DNA of 64,000 bases from Aestuariivita boseongensis (GCF_001262635.1 NZ_JXYH01000015.1:1-64000), one strand, 5' to 3'; positions 53,553-62,886 are shown, counted from the stretch's first letter. Program-made: numbers and translations. Notes: a model not told the origin generated them from the sequence alone.

Positions 53553-54604
53553 AGGTCAACGACCCCCCGTTGTCTCAGCAAGATCCAGATGAAAACTGGC
53601 GCCCCCAGAACGGCGGTGACGATGCCGATGGGCAGTTCCGCAGGAGCAATGACGACCCGGCTGATGACATCGGCCAAAAGCAGCAGGCTTGCTCCCAGAA
53701 GAGCCGAGTTCACAAGCAACATCCGGTGATCCGGCCCAGTGGCCAGGCGTAACAGATGCGGCACGACGATACCGATAAAGCCGATGCCACCGGAAATGGC
53801 GACCGCCGCGCCAGTGGCCGCCGCAACGCAGAGAATCGCGCTCGTCTTGGTACGCTGCACCTCTATGCCGATATGGTGGGCCGCGGCCTCGCCCAGAGCC
53901 AGACCATTGAGGCCCCGTCCCAGCGTTTGGGCCAGCAGTATCGCGATCAGGATGACCGGCCCGACGATGCCTATCTTGGACCATGAGGCACCGGTCAGCG
54001 ATCCCAACTGCCAGAAAGTCAGATCGCGCAACTGGTCGTCATCGGCATGATAGACCATAAGGCCCGAAATGGCGCCCGCAAGCGCGGCCAGGGCGATACC
54101 CGCCAGCAACATGGTGGCCACCGATGTGCGCCCCGCCCGGGTCGCCACGCGGTAAAGCAACAGCATTGACGCCCACGCCCCGATGAAAGCGGCCAGAGGC
54201 AAAAGCGCCGGGCCGAATAGAGTCACCGGGAGAAGCGGGCCCAGAACAATGGCCGTGACCGCGCCCAGACCCGCGCCCGCGCTGACACCCACGATACCCG
54301 GATCGGCAAGCGGGTTGCGGAACAGCCCCTGCATAAGCGCACCCGACACCGCCAATGCCGCGCCCACGGCAATGCCGGTGATCAGACGGGGCAGGCGGAT
54401 ATTCATCAGGACAACGCGCTCCGACAAGCTGAGTGCGTCGCCGGTGGCAAGCTTGCCCAGCGTAGCCCACAGCGACACGCCAGATGCGCCGATGCCCAGG
54501 CTTGCCAGCGCGCTTACCCCAAGCAGCAGCAAAAGCCACAGATGCGCGGCGCGGGCCGTTTGCCGGCGATCTGCCGGGGCCGCTGTTTCGCTGAGCGATA
54601 CCAT
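53549..54604 (-). CDS. hmuU: Heme ABC transporter permease (FecCD family)
   Basis: 351 aa with about ten hydrophobic segments. FecCD hallmarks are RLPRLITGIAVGAALAVSGAL, MQGLFRNPLADPGIVGVSAG, GGIGFIGIVVPHLLRL and the C-terminal GAPVFIWILLRQR. It is the inner-membrane heme channel, coupled by 1-bp and 4-bp overlaps to hmuT and hmuV. Confidence 0.95.
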   Translation of the reverse strand: MVSLSETAAPADRRQTARAAHLWLLLLLGVSALASLGIGASGVSLWATLGKLATGDALSLSERVVLMNIRLPRLITGIAVGAALAVSGALMQGLFRNPLADPGIVGVSAGAGLGAVTAIVLGPLLPVTLFGPALLPLAAFIGAWASMLLLYRVATRAGRTSVATMLLAGIALAALAGAISGLMVYHADDDQLRDLTFWQLGSLTGASWSKIGIVGPVILIAILLAQTLGRGLNGLALGEAAAHHIGIEVQRTKTSAILCVAAATGAAVAISGGIGFIGIVVPHLLRLATGPDHRMLLVNSALLGASLLLLADVISRVVIAPAELPIGIVTAVLGAPVFIWILLRQRGVVDL

Positions 54605-55449
54605 CAGGCTTTCCCATAAAGCGCGGTGTTAAGATCGCGCACCGCCTGCCCAGTGCGCGGTCCAAAGCCCAGCAGGTAAAGGCCATTCATCCGGATCACC
54701 GCACCGTCCCGCGCTGCCGGTGTGGGCAGGATCGAAGGCATGTTTAGCAAAACCTCATCCGGTGCGCCGTGATCACCGCCGCGATCCATCATAAGGATGA
54801 CATCCGGAGCGGCGGCGGCCACCGCCTCGTCACTGAGCTGTTTGTAGCCACTGAATTCTGTGATTGCGTTTTCGCCCCCCGCCAGCGCGATCATGCCGTC
54901 CGCTGCGGTGCCGCTGCCCGAGGCCAGGATGCGTCCGCCTTGTGCGGAGAGGATAAAGAGCACGCGTTTGCGCTCCTCCTTCGGTGACAGAGCCTGGGCA
55001 GCCGCGATGTCGCCCAAAACCTCCTGTGCCAACGCCTCGGCACGATCTGCCACATCAAGCGCGCCTCCGACCACGCGGATCTTTTCGGCCACGCCCGCGG
55101 CGGAATAGGCGTCAGGCGCGATCACGAAGGGGATGTCGGCGGCGCGCAGGATGTCGATCGTCTCGACCGGACCTGCGCCCTCTTCGGCGACGATCAGTTC
55201 GGGGTTCACGCTGAGCACTCCTTCGGGGGCCAGCGCACGGGCATAGCCCACATCCGGCAGGGTGGTCGCGGCCTCCGGGAAGGTAGAGGTGGTGTCGCGC
55301 GCCACAAGTCTGTGGCCCTGGCCCAGCGCGAAAACGGTTTCGGTGACCGCTCCACCAATCGACAGCACACGTGCGGGGACCGCGTGACCAACCGTTGGGG
55401 CCAAGGCCGCAGCCCCCAGCGCAAGACCGAATGTCCGACGTGTCAGCAT
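54604..55449 (-). CDS. hmuT: Periplasmic heme-binding protein
   Basis: 281 aa class III binding protein. The signal segment (LTRRTFGLALGAAALAPTVGHA) includes a twin-Arg, so Tat export is possible. The core has RVLSIGGAVTETVFALGQGHRLVARD, NPELIVAEEGAGP and PDVILMMDRGGDHG. The Tyr of VVGRDxTSxYP in other HmuT is here near ARDTTSTFPEAA, where Phe replaces the expected Tyr ligand. The second conserved Tyr region (FSGYKQLSDEAV) is kept. It delivers heme from HmuR to HmuUV. Confidence 0.93.
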   Translation of the reverse strand: MLTRRTFGLALGAAALAPTVGHAVPARVLSIGGAVTETVFALGQGHRLVARDTTSTFPEAATTLPDVGYARALAPEGVLSVNPELIVAEEGAGPVETIDILRAADIPFVIAPDAYSAAGVAEKIRVVGGALDVADRAEALAQEVLGDIAAAQALSPKEERKRVLFILSAQGGRILASGSGTAADGMIALAGGENAITEFSGYKQLSDEAVAAAAPDVILMMDRGGDHGAPDEVLLNMPSILPTPAARDGAVIRMNGLYLLGFGPRTGQAVRDLNTALYGKA

Positions 55450-56495
55450 CAGGCGTCCTCCCGGTCCGGCAGGGCATCGACCAGTTTGCGCCAGTCAGGG
55501 CGGCTGTCGATTGTGTCTTTTGCGATGCCAAAAATCTGGAAGATCAAACCTCCCTCTGCATCGAAGGCTTCGACCGACAAGGCCGGGCCCCGTTGGGTGG
55601 GTTTGTCCACGGCCCAAACCTCGGCCACGTGATCCAGCCTCAGATGCAGGTTAAAGCCGGGATCTAGCACATTCTGCCAGGGGCCCATCGGTTTCAGCGT
55701 ATTGATCGGCCCGGCATGGATCTGGATGCAGCCCTGATTGCCGACAAAGATCATGACCGGCGTGCCGTCCTGCGCCAACCGGTGCAGCATCGTGTCAATA
55801 GATCCGGGGGCCAGCGCACGCACAAACGGGGCCCCCGCGATCCGGTATGCACCCAGGCGGTTCATCTTAAGCTTGGAACACAGGCGCAGGAATTGATGTG
55901 TGTCGGTCATCTTTTCCCATTCGGCGCGCAAGCGGCCGGCTTTGGCAGGATCGGCCTTGGCGGCTTCGACCGGAGTGCGTGCGGCAACCTCGATAATCTC
56001 GGGCTGATCTGCCAGCGCCAGCCGTGTTTTCGCCGCGTCCCAGGCCGCGATGTCAGAGCCGTCGCGCAGAAAAATCTTGTGGACCGCATCCCCTGCCCCA
56101 TCAAACACCTGAAGGCTGCGGCGCAGGCCGGTTTCGGTTTCCTTTTCGACCATGAAGGCGTGTTTCCAATGACGCGGGAACATGCGCAGGTCGATCTCTT
56201 CGTTCAGGATCATCGTGGCATGGCTGCCGGAATGGTAATTGTCGTAAACCCCCACCTTTTCGTGCACGCAGGACGGGTTGCGGGTAAGCGCCATCACCTC
56301 ACCCAGCGTTTGGGCGATCTCCATCACCTGATCTGGATGCGCCGGAATATGCGTCACGCCGTGGCCAGTGAAGGCCGACATCAGCTGCGCTTCGGAAATG
56401 GAGAGTTTATCGGCCACGTCGCGTTCACGCATATTGGCATGGTCTTCGCGGAAGGCGCGAATATCGGATGGGGCAAGAACAGCCTGCACAGTCAT
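55449..56495 (-). CDS. hmuS: Hemin-degrading factor HmuS/HemS family
   Basis: 348 aa with two tandem HemS repeats. The first carries EKVGVYDNYHSGSHATMILN and IDLRMFPRHWKHAFMVEKE. The second carries VMIFVGNQGCIQIHAGPINT and NVLDPGFNLHLRLDHVAEVW. Members bind or degrade cytoplasmic heme to release iron. It starts the hmuSTUV operon and overlaps hmuT by 1 bp. The 224-bp divergent gap to hmuR contains a TTGACA hexamer at 56588 and is likely the iron-responsive control region. Confidence 0.94.
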   Translation of the reverse strand: MTVQAVLAPSDIRAFREDHANMRERDVADKLSISEAQLMSAFTGHGVTHIPAHPDQVMEIAQTLGEVMALTRNPSCVHEKVGVYDNYHSGSHATMILNEEIDLRMFPRHWKHAFMVEKETETGLRRSLQVFDGAGDAVHKIFLRDGSDIAAWDAAKTRLALADQPEIIEVAARTPVEAAKADPAKAGRLRAEWEKMTDTHQFLRLCSKLKMNRLGAYRIAGAPFVRALAPGSIDTMLHRLAQDGTPVMIFVGNQGCIQIHAGPINTLKPMGPWQNVLDPGFNLHLRLDHVAEVWAVDKPTQRGPALSVEAFDAEGGLIFQIFGIAKDTIDSRPDWRKLVDALPDREDA

Positions 56496-56719
56496 GGCAT
56501 TCCCTTCGGGTCACTGAGGTTTGAGAAAGGTAGCTGCGTCCCGCATCGCGGGCGTGGCTGCGTTTGGACCAGACATCCAAATCATTGTTGACAGTTTTAG
56601 TAAGGATTCGCTACCTAATCAATACGCCATCTGCGGCGAACAGAAAATTCACGTAAAAGCCAGACCGCGCCAGCCTTTCGCAAGCCCGGGTTCAGCTATG
56701 CTGAAAACAAGGGATCGAA

Positions 56720-58696
56720 ATGTTGAAGACACGCATCCATATGGTGCGCACAGGCGCAGTTTGCTTTGTGTTGGGCTGGACCGGGGCGGCCCATGCGCAA
56801 GAAGGAGATTTCCTGGGCACGGTTCTCCTGGGCGAAAGTAAGCGGGAGGTGCAGACCGACACCGCGACATCCCAAACCATCGTCGATCAGGAGGAAATCT
56901 CGGACCGTCAGGCCGGAACCGTGGCAGAGTTGATCGATTCGGTGCCTGGCGTGACATTGGTGAACGGCGCAACGGCGGCCGGTTCTGGCATCAATCTGCG
57001 CGGCTTTGGGGCCAATGGCACATTTGGCACCGACCAGAAGATCCTGATCCAGGTCGATGGCGCCACCAAAGGAAGTGAAGAGCTTTATCGGATTGGCACA
57101 CAGCTGTTCACGGACCCCTTCCTTTACCGCGAAGTCGAGGTGTTGCGCGGGACGGTGGGCAGTTTCTCCTATGGGTCTGGCGTTGTGGGCGGTGTTGTGC
57201 GGCTGGAGACCAAGGACGCCTCGGATTTCACAGGTGGGGATGTGGGGCTGGCCTTGAACCAGGTTCTGGAGTTTTCCTCAAACGGGGATGGGATCACCAG
57301 CTCCTCTACCTTGGCGTGGCAGCCAACCACCGATCTGGAATTTTTGCTGAATTACACCCGACGGACGTTGGGTGTGCAAGAGGACGGGACCGGCACCCCG
57401 ATCAATCCTGCAGCGGGCGATATCGATGATCCCTCCTGGCTTTTCAAAGCGCGCTATACGTTCGGGAACAATCGCGAACATGCGCTGAGCTTTAGTCTGT
57501 CCGATACCCAATCGGATCAGCGCGATGTGCCCTATGACAGTTTCGGCCTGACGACATTCGGGAACGTGGATCGGTTCATCCAGAACCGCGTTGCGGCGCT
57601 GAGATACAGCTATACCCCGATGGGCAATGACCTGATCGATCTGGATGTCGAGCTGACCTATTCCGACGAGGAGATCACCCAGACGCCTGTCGGTTTTGGC
57701 CCGCCGATCCCGTTCCTGGATGCCGATCACCGATATGAAACCACAACCTTCCGTATCCGCAACACGTCGCTGTTTCAGACCGGTCAGGTGGATCACACGC
57801 CTCAGACAGGGATCGAATTCATCCGCCGCGAGAGGCTGGATGCGGCGTCAGCGCCCGGTGGCACGGATAATCGCATGGCGATCTATGCGATCAACGAGAT
57901 GCGCATCGGCGAGGCGTGGACGATCACGCCCGCGCTGCGGTTCGAAACATCCGACATTCAGGGATCGACCGCGCCCAATAATGGGCAGTTTGACAATTCG
58001 GCCCTGATGGGTGGGCTGTCGGTGCGATACGCATTCCCGAACGGCTGGGCGGTTTTTGGAAGCGCCGCCTATACCGAAAATCTGCCGATCATCGACGATC
58101 TGGGCAATCCGGTCTTTATGCAGCAAAGCGAGAAAGCCCGCACTTGGGAATTTGGTGTGTCCTATGACGCGCTGGATGTTTTCGCCACCGGTGACAGCCT
58201 GGCCTTCAAGGCCGTGGCCTATGACACGCTGTTGTGGGACGCGACCTCCTTTGGGAGCATGCCACCCGGCACCGGTGTGATCGAGGTGGACCGGCAGGGG
58301 CTGGAGCTGGAGGCGGCATATACCCTGCAGAGCGGTCTTTATGTGGATCTGAACGCCCATATCTCAAATGGCAATGCGCTGCGCGAGGATGGTGCAGTTG
58401 TCGATTGGGCCGAAAACCCTGCCGACAGTCTGCGCCTGACCGTGGGGCGGAATTTCGGGGAGCGTCTGAACCTGAGCTGGGAAGCTGTTGCCAACCGCAG
58501 GTATGACGAGGGCGGCGCGGTCAGCCCCGGTTTTGTGGCGCATAACCTGCGTGCAACCTGGCGGCCTGAGGCGCTGCAGGGTGCAGAGGTGCGGTTTGGC
58601 ATCGAGAACGTCTTTGACAAAACCTTTACCCCGCGCCTGTCGACCCGGCCTGCGGCAGGCCGGAACTTCAAGCTGACACTGGCCAAAAGCTTTTGA
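56720..58696 (+). CDS. hmuR: TonB-dependent heme receptor
   Basis: 658 aa outer-membrane receptor. The signal peptide ends near HAQEGDF. A TonB-box-like stretch (FLGTVLLGESKREVQ), the plug (GTVAELIDSVPGVTLVNGA, GINLRGFGANG, VEVLRGTVGSFSYGSG) and a 22-strand barrel follow, ending with GRNFKLTLAKSF and the required terminal Phe. Conserved heme-receptor elements FRAP and NPNL are not clear in the barrel, so the exact heme form used is uncertain. It is first of the plus-strand operon with exbB, exbD and tonB. Confidence 0.92.
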   Translation: MLKTRIHMVRTGAVCFVLGWTGAAHAQEGDFLGTVLLGESKREVQTDTATSQTIVDQEEISDRQAGTVAELIDSVPGVTLVNGATAAGSGINLRGFGANGTFGTDQKILIQVDGATKGSEELYRIGTQLFTDPFLYREVEVLRGTVGSFSYGSGVVGGVVRLETKDASDFTGGDVGLALNQVLEFSSNGDGITSSSTLAWQPTTDLEFLLNYTRRTLGVQEDGTGTPINPAAGDIDDPSWLFKARYTFGNNREHALSFSLSDTQSDQRDVPYDSFGLTTFGNVDRFIQNRVAALRYSYTPMGNDLIDLDVELTYSDEEITQTPVGFGPPIPFLDADHRYETTTFRIRNTSLFQTGQVDHTPQTGIEFIRRERLDAASAPGGTDNRMAIYAINEMRIGEAWTITPALRFETSDIQGSTAPNNGQFDNSALMGGLSVRYAFPNGWAVFGSAAYTENLPIIDDLGNPVFMQQSEKARTWEFGVSYDALDVFATGDSLAFKAVAYDTLLWDATSFGSMPPGTGVIEVDRQGLELEAAYTLQSGLYVDLNAHISNGNALREDGAVVDWAENPADSLRLTVGRNFGERLNLSWEAVANRRYDEGGAVSPGFVAHNLRATWRPEALQGAEVRFGIENVFDKTFTPRLSTRPAAGRNFKLTLAKSF

Positions 58697-58710
58697 TGAC
58701 GGAGGATCGC

Positions 58711-59133
58711 ATGAGACACCGATTTACCCTTGTCATTACCACCGCACTTGGCCTTTCAACGGGCGTTGCATGGGCCGACACCCCCACCGGTATCGGGATT
58801 GAACTGAACGCGGCAGACACAATCGGTGATGCGTGCCGCCTGACCTTTGTGGCCACGAACGGGTCCGCCAATGCGGTGGATCAGGCGGTGTTTGAGACGG
58901 TGCTTTTTTCAGAAGAAGGGCGCGTGACCTTGATGACGCTGTTCGATTTCGGCGCATTGCCCGCCGGTGTGCCGCGTGTGCGGCAATTCCAGATCCCCGA
59001 TATCTCGTGCAACCGGTTGGGCCTGGTTTTGGTCAATGGGGCCGATACCTGCCGTGTGCAGGGGGTGGAGGCTGAGATTTGCGGCACTGGCCTGAGCACC
59101 ACAAGCCGGACGGATATCGAGATGAAAGGCTGA
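58711..59133 (+). CDS. Small exported protein between heme receptor and ExbB
   Basis: 140 aa from MRHRFTLVITTALGLSTGVAW at 58711, chosen because GGAGG lies six bases upstream; an earlier in-frame ATG lacks it. The Sec signal is cleaved near VAWA. The mature protein has four Cys (GDACRLTF, PDISCNRLG, DTCRVQG, EICGT) likely forming two disulfides, and a beta-rich pattern (FETVLFSEEGRVTLMTLFDF). It lies 14 bp after hmuR and 3 bp before exbB, so it belongs to the heme energy-transduction operon. A periplasmic heme-handling or accessory role is inference. Confidence 0.78.
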   Translation: MRHRFTLVITTALGLSTGVAWADTPTGIGIELNAADTIGDACRLTFVATNGSANAVDQAVFETVLFSEEGRVTLMTLFDFGALPAGVPRVRQFQIPDISCNRLGLVLVNGADTCRVQGVEAEICGTGLSTTSRTDIEMKG

Positions 59134-59136
59134 GCC

Positions 59137-59781
59137 ATGTTTGATCTTTCCCGATTGACGGGCGCGCTGGAATTGGGTGGGCCGGTGGTGATGGTTCTGC
59201 TGGCTGTGTCGGTCGTGACGCTGGCCGTGGTGTTTTACAAACTCTGGCAGTTCCGTGCTGCAGGTGTCGGGCGGCACGCGGCATTGGCCGAGGCATTGGG
59301 TGCGTGGGATCGCAACGATCAGCCGCGCGCGATGGTCGCGTTGGCACGCTCGCGCAGTTATCTGGCGGGTGTGATGCAGATGGCCATCGCCGCGCCCGAT
59401 GCGCGCGATTTGCCCGACCGCCTGCGGGCAGAGGCGGAGGCGCGGTTTTTGCGTCTGGAACGCGGATTGCGATTTCTGGACACCGTTGCGCAGCTTGCCC
59501 CGTTGTTGGGCTTGTTCGGCACGGTGCTGGGCATGATCGCGGCGTTTCAGGCCCTGCAACAGGCGGGCGATGCGGTTGACCCTTCGCTTCTGGCTGGCGG
59601 GATCTGGGTGGCGCTGTTGACCACTGCTGTAGGTCTGGGGGTGGCGATGCCGACGGCTATGGCTCTGTCGTGGTTCGAAGGGCGGATGGAGGCCGAACGC
59701 GTCTTTGCAGACCGGGCGATCACCACGATCCTGTCGCCCACTGGCGCCGCGCTGCAGTCTGAGGTGGGGCATGCCGCTTAG
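59137..59781 (+). CDS. exbB: ExbB/TolQ proton-channel protein
   Basis: 214 aa with three membrane spans (VVMVLLAVSVVTLAVVFYKLW; LDTVAQLAPLLGLFGTVLGMI; LLAGGIWVALLTTAVGLGVAM). The conserved core LxTVAxxAPLLGLFGTVxGMI is typical and holds the pore Thr. With ExbD it uses proton motive force to energise TonB. It overlaps the following exbD by 11 bp. Confidence 0.94.
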   Translation: MFDLSRLTGALELGGPVVMVLLAVSVVTLAVVFYKLWQFRAAGVGRHAALAEALGAWDRNDQPRAMVALARSRSYLAGVMQMAIAAPDARDLPDRLRAEAEARFLRLERGLRFLDTVAQLAPLLGLFGTVLGMIAAFQALQQAGDAVDPSLLAGGIWVALLTTAVGLGVAMPTAMALSWFEGRMEAERVFADRAITTILSPTGAALQSEVGHAA

Positions 59782-60145
59782 AGCCGCGCGCCGCCGCAGA
59801 TTGTCGATGACGTCCCTGATCGACGTCATCTTTCTGCTGCTGCTGTTTTTCATGTTGTCCTCGACCTTCACCCGTTTTGCCGAGATTGAACTGCGCGCCG
59901 GAGGTTCTGATGGCGGGGCGACGCGGGGGGAGGTGCTGTTCGTTCAACTGGGCGAGACGGCGTTGACGGTGAATGGTCAGACGGCGGACCTGGACACTCT
60001 GCCCGATTTTCTGCGCGCGCAGGAGAGGGGGGCGCGATTGATCGTGAGCCTTTCAGATGATGCAAGCGCGCAGCGGCTGAGCGATCTTTTGGTGGCGCTT
60101 GCGGCCTTTCCGGACCTTCCCGTCACAGTGTTGGGGGACGCCTGA
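59771..60145 (+). CDS. exbD: ExbD/TolR protein, first copy
   Basis: 124 aa from MPLRAARRRRLSMTSLIDVIF at 59771, inside the end of exbB. One N-terminal span (SLIDVIFLLLLFFMLSSTFT) carries the proton-path Asp in LIDVIF. The periplasmic domain (VLFVQLGETALTVNGQTADL) follows. It shares one base with the second exbD. Confidence 0.93.
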   Translation: MPLRAARRRRLSMTSLIDVIFLLLLFFMLSSTFTRFAEIELRAGGSDGGATRGEVLFVQLGETALTVNGQTADLDTLPDFLRAQERGARLIVSLSDDASAQRLSDLLVALAAFPDLPVTVLGDA

Positions 60146-60528
60146 TGCGACGCGCGCGGACCAGATCACAGCGCGAGCCGACGATTGCGTTGATCAATAT
60201 CGTCTTTCTAATGCTGATCTTCTTCATGGTGGCCGGAACGCTAGCGCCGCCGCTGGAGGCCGATGTGCGGCTTGTTGAGACGGCCGATCTGGAGGGCATC
60301 GCGCCACCGGACGCATTGATCCTTTCCGCCGATGGCACGATTTTTTATCGCGGGGAGGTGTTGCGCGACGCGGGAGCGTTTGTTGAGCGTTTGCCGTCAG
60401 AAGACGCAACTGTCAGGCTTGTGCCAGACCGCGCGCTACCGGCTGAGCGACTGGTGGCGATCGCCGCCCACTTGCGTGCCGCTGGGGCTGACCGGGTGAT
60501 GATCGTGACCGAGCGGGGGCTGAAATGA
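60145..60528 (+). CDS. exbD: ExbD/TolR protein, second copy
   Basis: 127 aa. One span (IALINIVFLMLIFFMVAGTLA) in which the usual membrane Asp of ExbD (LIDV) is Asn (LINIVF), unlike the first copy. The periplasmic domain ends RAAGADRVMIVTERGLK. Two different ExbD subunits in one operon may form a mixed complex with ExbB; the loss of the Asp suggests this one cannot carry protons alone. It overlaps tonB by 4 bp. Confidence 0.9.
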   Translation: MRRARTRSQREPTIALINIVFLMLIFFMVAGTLAPPLEADVRLVETADLEGIAPPDALILSADGTIFYRGEVLRDAGAFVERLPSEDATVRLVPDRALPAERLVAIAAHLRAAGADRVMIVTERGLK

Positions 60529-61409
60529 TCCGGTCCAGCATATTTGCGGCAAGCGGCGCAGTTGCGGTTTCGCTGATTTTGCATGGGGCGGGTATGACGC
60601 TGCAGTCGGGTGAAGACGCGCCGATGATCGCGGGCGGCGCGGCGCAGCCTGTGGCCATGCTGGGCGACAGTTTCGCCGATCTGGCCCAGGGCACCGTCCA
60701 GCCGGCAGTCACAGAAGCGACCGCGGAGCGCGTGGCGGCGATGACGCGCTCTTTGGCCCAGACCCGCGCGATCGAGACCCCAGCGGTTCAGCCCAAGTCC
60801 GCCAGTCCAGTTCACGTGGTGCCACCAGAGAAGCCAGGGCATATTTTGATCCCTGCACCTGCAACGCCCGCTCAGACAACCGCCCTGCCGCAATACACGG
60901 AGGCCGTGCGGCCCGAAACGGTGCTGTCCGCGCTGCCCGAGATCACCCACGCACCCGAAGCTTCGGTCCGGCCTGCCATTCGTCCCGACCGACAGCAGAT
61001 GACCTCCGAAGCGGCCAAGCGGCCTCAAGCATCCGGTAATGCCGAGCGTTCCGCCAAGCGTGGAACCACAGATGGCCAGCGCGCGGCGCGGGCGGCAACT
61101 GCAGCCCCCCGTGCAGATGTTCAGACCACAGCCCGCGCCAATGCAGCAGCCTCGAATTATCCCGGTCGTGTTCTGCGAAAAATCTCTCGTGTGCGCGCCC
61201 CCCGTATCCAGGCGAACGGCGCGGCGATCATCCGGCTGTCTATCACTGACAGTGGCGCGCTGTCTGACCTGAGTGTCGCTCAGTCCTCAGGCAATGTCCG
61301 GTTGGACGAGGCTGCCTTGAAACTTATCATAAACGCGGCCCCGTTTCCCCCGCCACCAGAGGGTGCGCGGCGCAGTTTCTCTGTCGAGGTGAAGGGCCGG
61401 CAACAATAG
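60525..61409 (+). CDS. tonB: TonB family energy transducer
   Basis: 294 aa. The N-terminal span (ASGAVAVSLILHGAGMTLQ) includes the His of the S-x3-H motif seen in TonB. A long Pro/Ala/Thr-rich periplasmic spacer (about residues 60-210) follows, then the C-terminal TonB domain (YPGRVLRKISRVRAPRIQ, IIRLSITDSGALSDLSVAQS, DEAALKLIINAAPFPPPPEG). It links ExbBD to HmuR. It ends the operon, with no clear terminator after it. Confidence 0.93.
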   Translation: MIRSSIFAASGAVAVSLILHGAGMTLQSGEDAPMIAGGAAQPVAMLGDSFADLAQGTVQPAVTEATAERVAAMTRSLAQTRAIETPAVQPKSASPVHVVPPEKPGHILIPAPATPAQTTALPQYTEAVRPETVLSALPEITHAPEASVRPAIRPDRQQMTSEAAKRPQASGNAERSAKRGTTDGQRAARAATAAPRADVQTTARANAAASNYPGRVLRKISRVRAPRIQANGAAIIRLSITDSGALSDLSVAQSSGNVRLDEAALKLIINAAPFPPPPEGARRSFSVEVKGRQQ

Positions 61410-62039
61410 GAATATGTGCTTGGGTTTCAGGATTTAACGTCGTTGCAAAGGGAGCGCCCAAGATGTTGCACTTGCCTAGTCCGTCCCCTCCGCCACTTGC
61501 CCCCGCGAAAGCGTTCTCCCGATCCAGATGCGGCCGGTTTTTTCCGTTGTTTTAGAGAGTTGTGTGGGTTGGGCTGAGCACTGGCTGGTCCACAAAGCGG
61601 CTTAAATCGTTCTCTCATAGGCTGGATTCTCCAAACCTCATGACTGCGCCGACTTGGTGAAGAGCCTGTAATTAATTGAAACCTATTGGTTTTTCTGACC
61701 GGTGGGCTGAATACTTAGATGCCGATGGCACTCGCCGAGATGGAACAGAAATCGAACGTTCGCCATTGCGGCCGTTCGCTGCGACACATCAAGACGACTG
61801 GATTGCGGACTCTGCTGCCGTAGAATTCTCTAGCGTCAAGGTCTGCTGTGTGCGCTAAGCGAAAACCGCAAGAAACAACAGGTGGCAAGAACCAGACTGT
61901 CCCTGGCGATGCAAAGTCTACGACGCCTTCCGAAAGACGCGGACGTTCAGCATCGCAATCAGCGGCGTCGGCTGCGGGAAGCTGTATCGCAGATGACACC
62001 CGATGCTGACCCGCATGCCAGACACACGGCCGCGCCTGG
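61410..62039. other. Gene-poor region after tonB
   Basis: About 630 bp without a supported gene. Only short open frames on both strands, none with a good ribosome site or domain. The stretch around 61760-61860 (tract with CGGCCGTTCGCTGCG and GTCAAGGTCTGCTGTG) resembles short dispersed repeats I have seen in Rhodobacteraceae intergenic DNA, which I cannot confirm here. It separates the heme locus from a probable second accessory segment. Confidence 0.5.
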
Positions 62040-62183
62040 TCATGTCATGAGTATCTTGCAAGGATGAGCGTTCCGAGGCATCGGGCCGGTGCCATCCTGC
62101 GCAAGGACGGGGAAGGCCAGGGACGCTATCACTCCAGCCACGATGGCCAGCCTCGAGATCAACCTTGCCAGCGGGTGTCTCAT
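62040..62183 (-). CDS. Very small exported peptide
   Basis: 47 aa from the ATG at 62183 with AAGGAG nine bases upstream. It is nearly all signal peptide (MRHPLARLISRLAIVAGVIA then SLAFPVLAQ, cleavage after LAQ or VLA), leaving about 18 residues with one Cys (DGTGPMPRNAHPCKILMT). It may be secreted, or a truncated remnant of a longer exported protein. It follows the DUF2188-like gene on the same strand. Confidence 0.5.
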   Translation of the reverse strand: MRHPLARLISRLAIVAGVIASLAFPVLAQDGTGPMPRNAHPCKILMT

Positions 62184-62383
62184 CGCCGCTTGCTCCTTGG
62201 CGGACCAGAGTCCGCCGGTTGCAGCGCGAGTCTTCGATAGCCCAAGCGTGAGCGTTCCAGTCAGCCGTCGCGTGGGCGCGGGCGGCGGCGGGGAGCCCCT
62301 GGAATTCGATCTGGATGGCATTCCTTCGTTCTCGGCCACCTGGATCGCGAAGTCCGGCGGAACTGTCCGATGAGTACGACCGG

Positions 62384-62863
62384 TCATCGGGGCGACAACT
62401 TGTGCAGGGCCGCAGCGGCAAGAGCATGTTCCTTCTGGTGGTAGTCACCGCGGAACTTGCCATCGACCCGCACCTCCCAGATGCCGTTTCTTTCGCGTAC
62501 CTGAACTCCACCGCGCTGTGCTGGCCGGTCCATGAAAGCCCCCTTTTCTCCTCTGCTTTTCGGTTGCTCGGGTTGCTTGTCGTTCATCTCCGGCTCCTTC
62601 GCGTTGGGCGCGCGCTCCTCTCCGAGAAGCATCACGGCGCGAATGAATTCTTCCGCGTAGTCGTCGGTTTCGCGGTAATCGTGTTCGTGCGGCACCATGC
62701 GCATCGGTTCCACGAACCGTTCTCGCAGATGGTCGACGAAACGGGGCTCGGTACGGGCCATGTAGGCGATTAGAGCTTGCAGGATCCGTTCATGGGCCAG
62801 CACGCGCCGTTCGAGATCGGTCGTCTCTGCTGCCGTCCTGGTTAGATGTTTCACTGATGTCAT
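62384..62863 (-). CDS. Hypothetical protein with DUF2188-like C-terminus
   Basis: 159 aa. The N-terminal helical half (LERRVLAHERILQALIAYMA, EPRFVDHLRERFVEPMRM) is followed by a polar linker and a C-terminal segment VQVRERNGIWEVRVDGKFRG, then HQKEHALAAAALHKL. The Trp-Val-x-x-x-Gly-Lys-Phe strand followed by an A-rich helix is the DUF2188-type pattern. It is on the same strand as the hflC-like gene, with 270 bp between them. Function unknown. Confidence 0.65.
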   Translation of the reverse strand: MTSVKHLTRTAAETTDLERRVLAHERILQALIAYMARTEPRFVDHLRERFVEPMRMVPHEHDYRETDDYAEEFIRAVMLLGEERAPNAKEPEMNDKQPEQPKSRGEKGAFMDRPAQRGGVQVRERNGIWEVRVDGKFRGDYHQKEHALAAAALHKLSPR

Positions 62864-62886
62864 GGCTTATCGTCCTTCACGCTGCA

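Noticed and set aside
56588-56616. TTGACA as a definite hmuR promoter
   Set aside because: No convincing -10 hexamer at 16-18 bp; mentioned only as a possible -35, and no Fur, Irr or RirA site could be confirmed by eye.
61676-61858. 60-codon frame after tonB
   Set aside because: No ribosome site; composition resembles intergenic repeat-like DNA rather than a gene.
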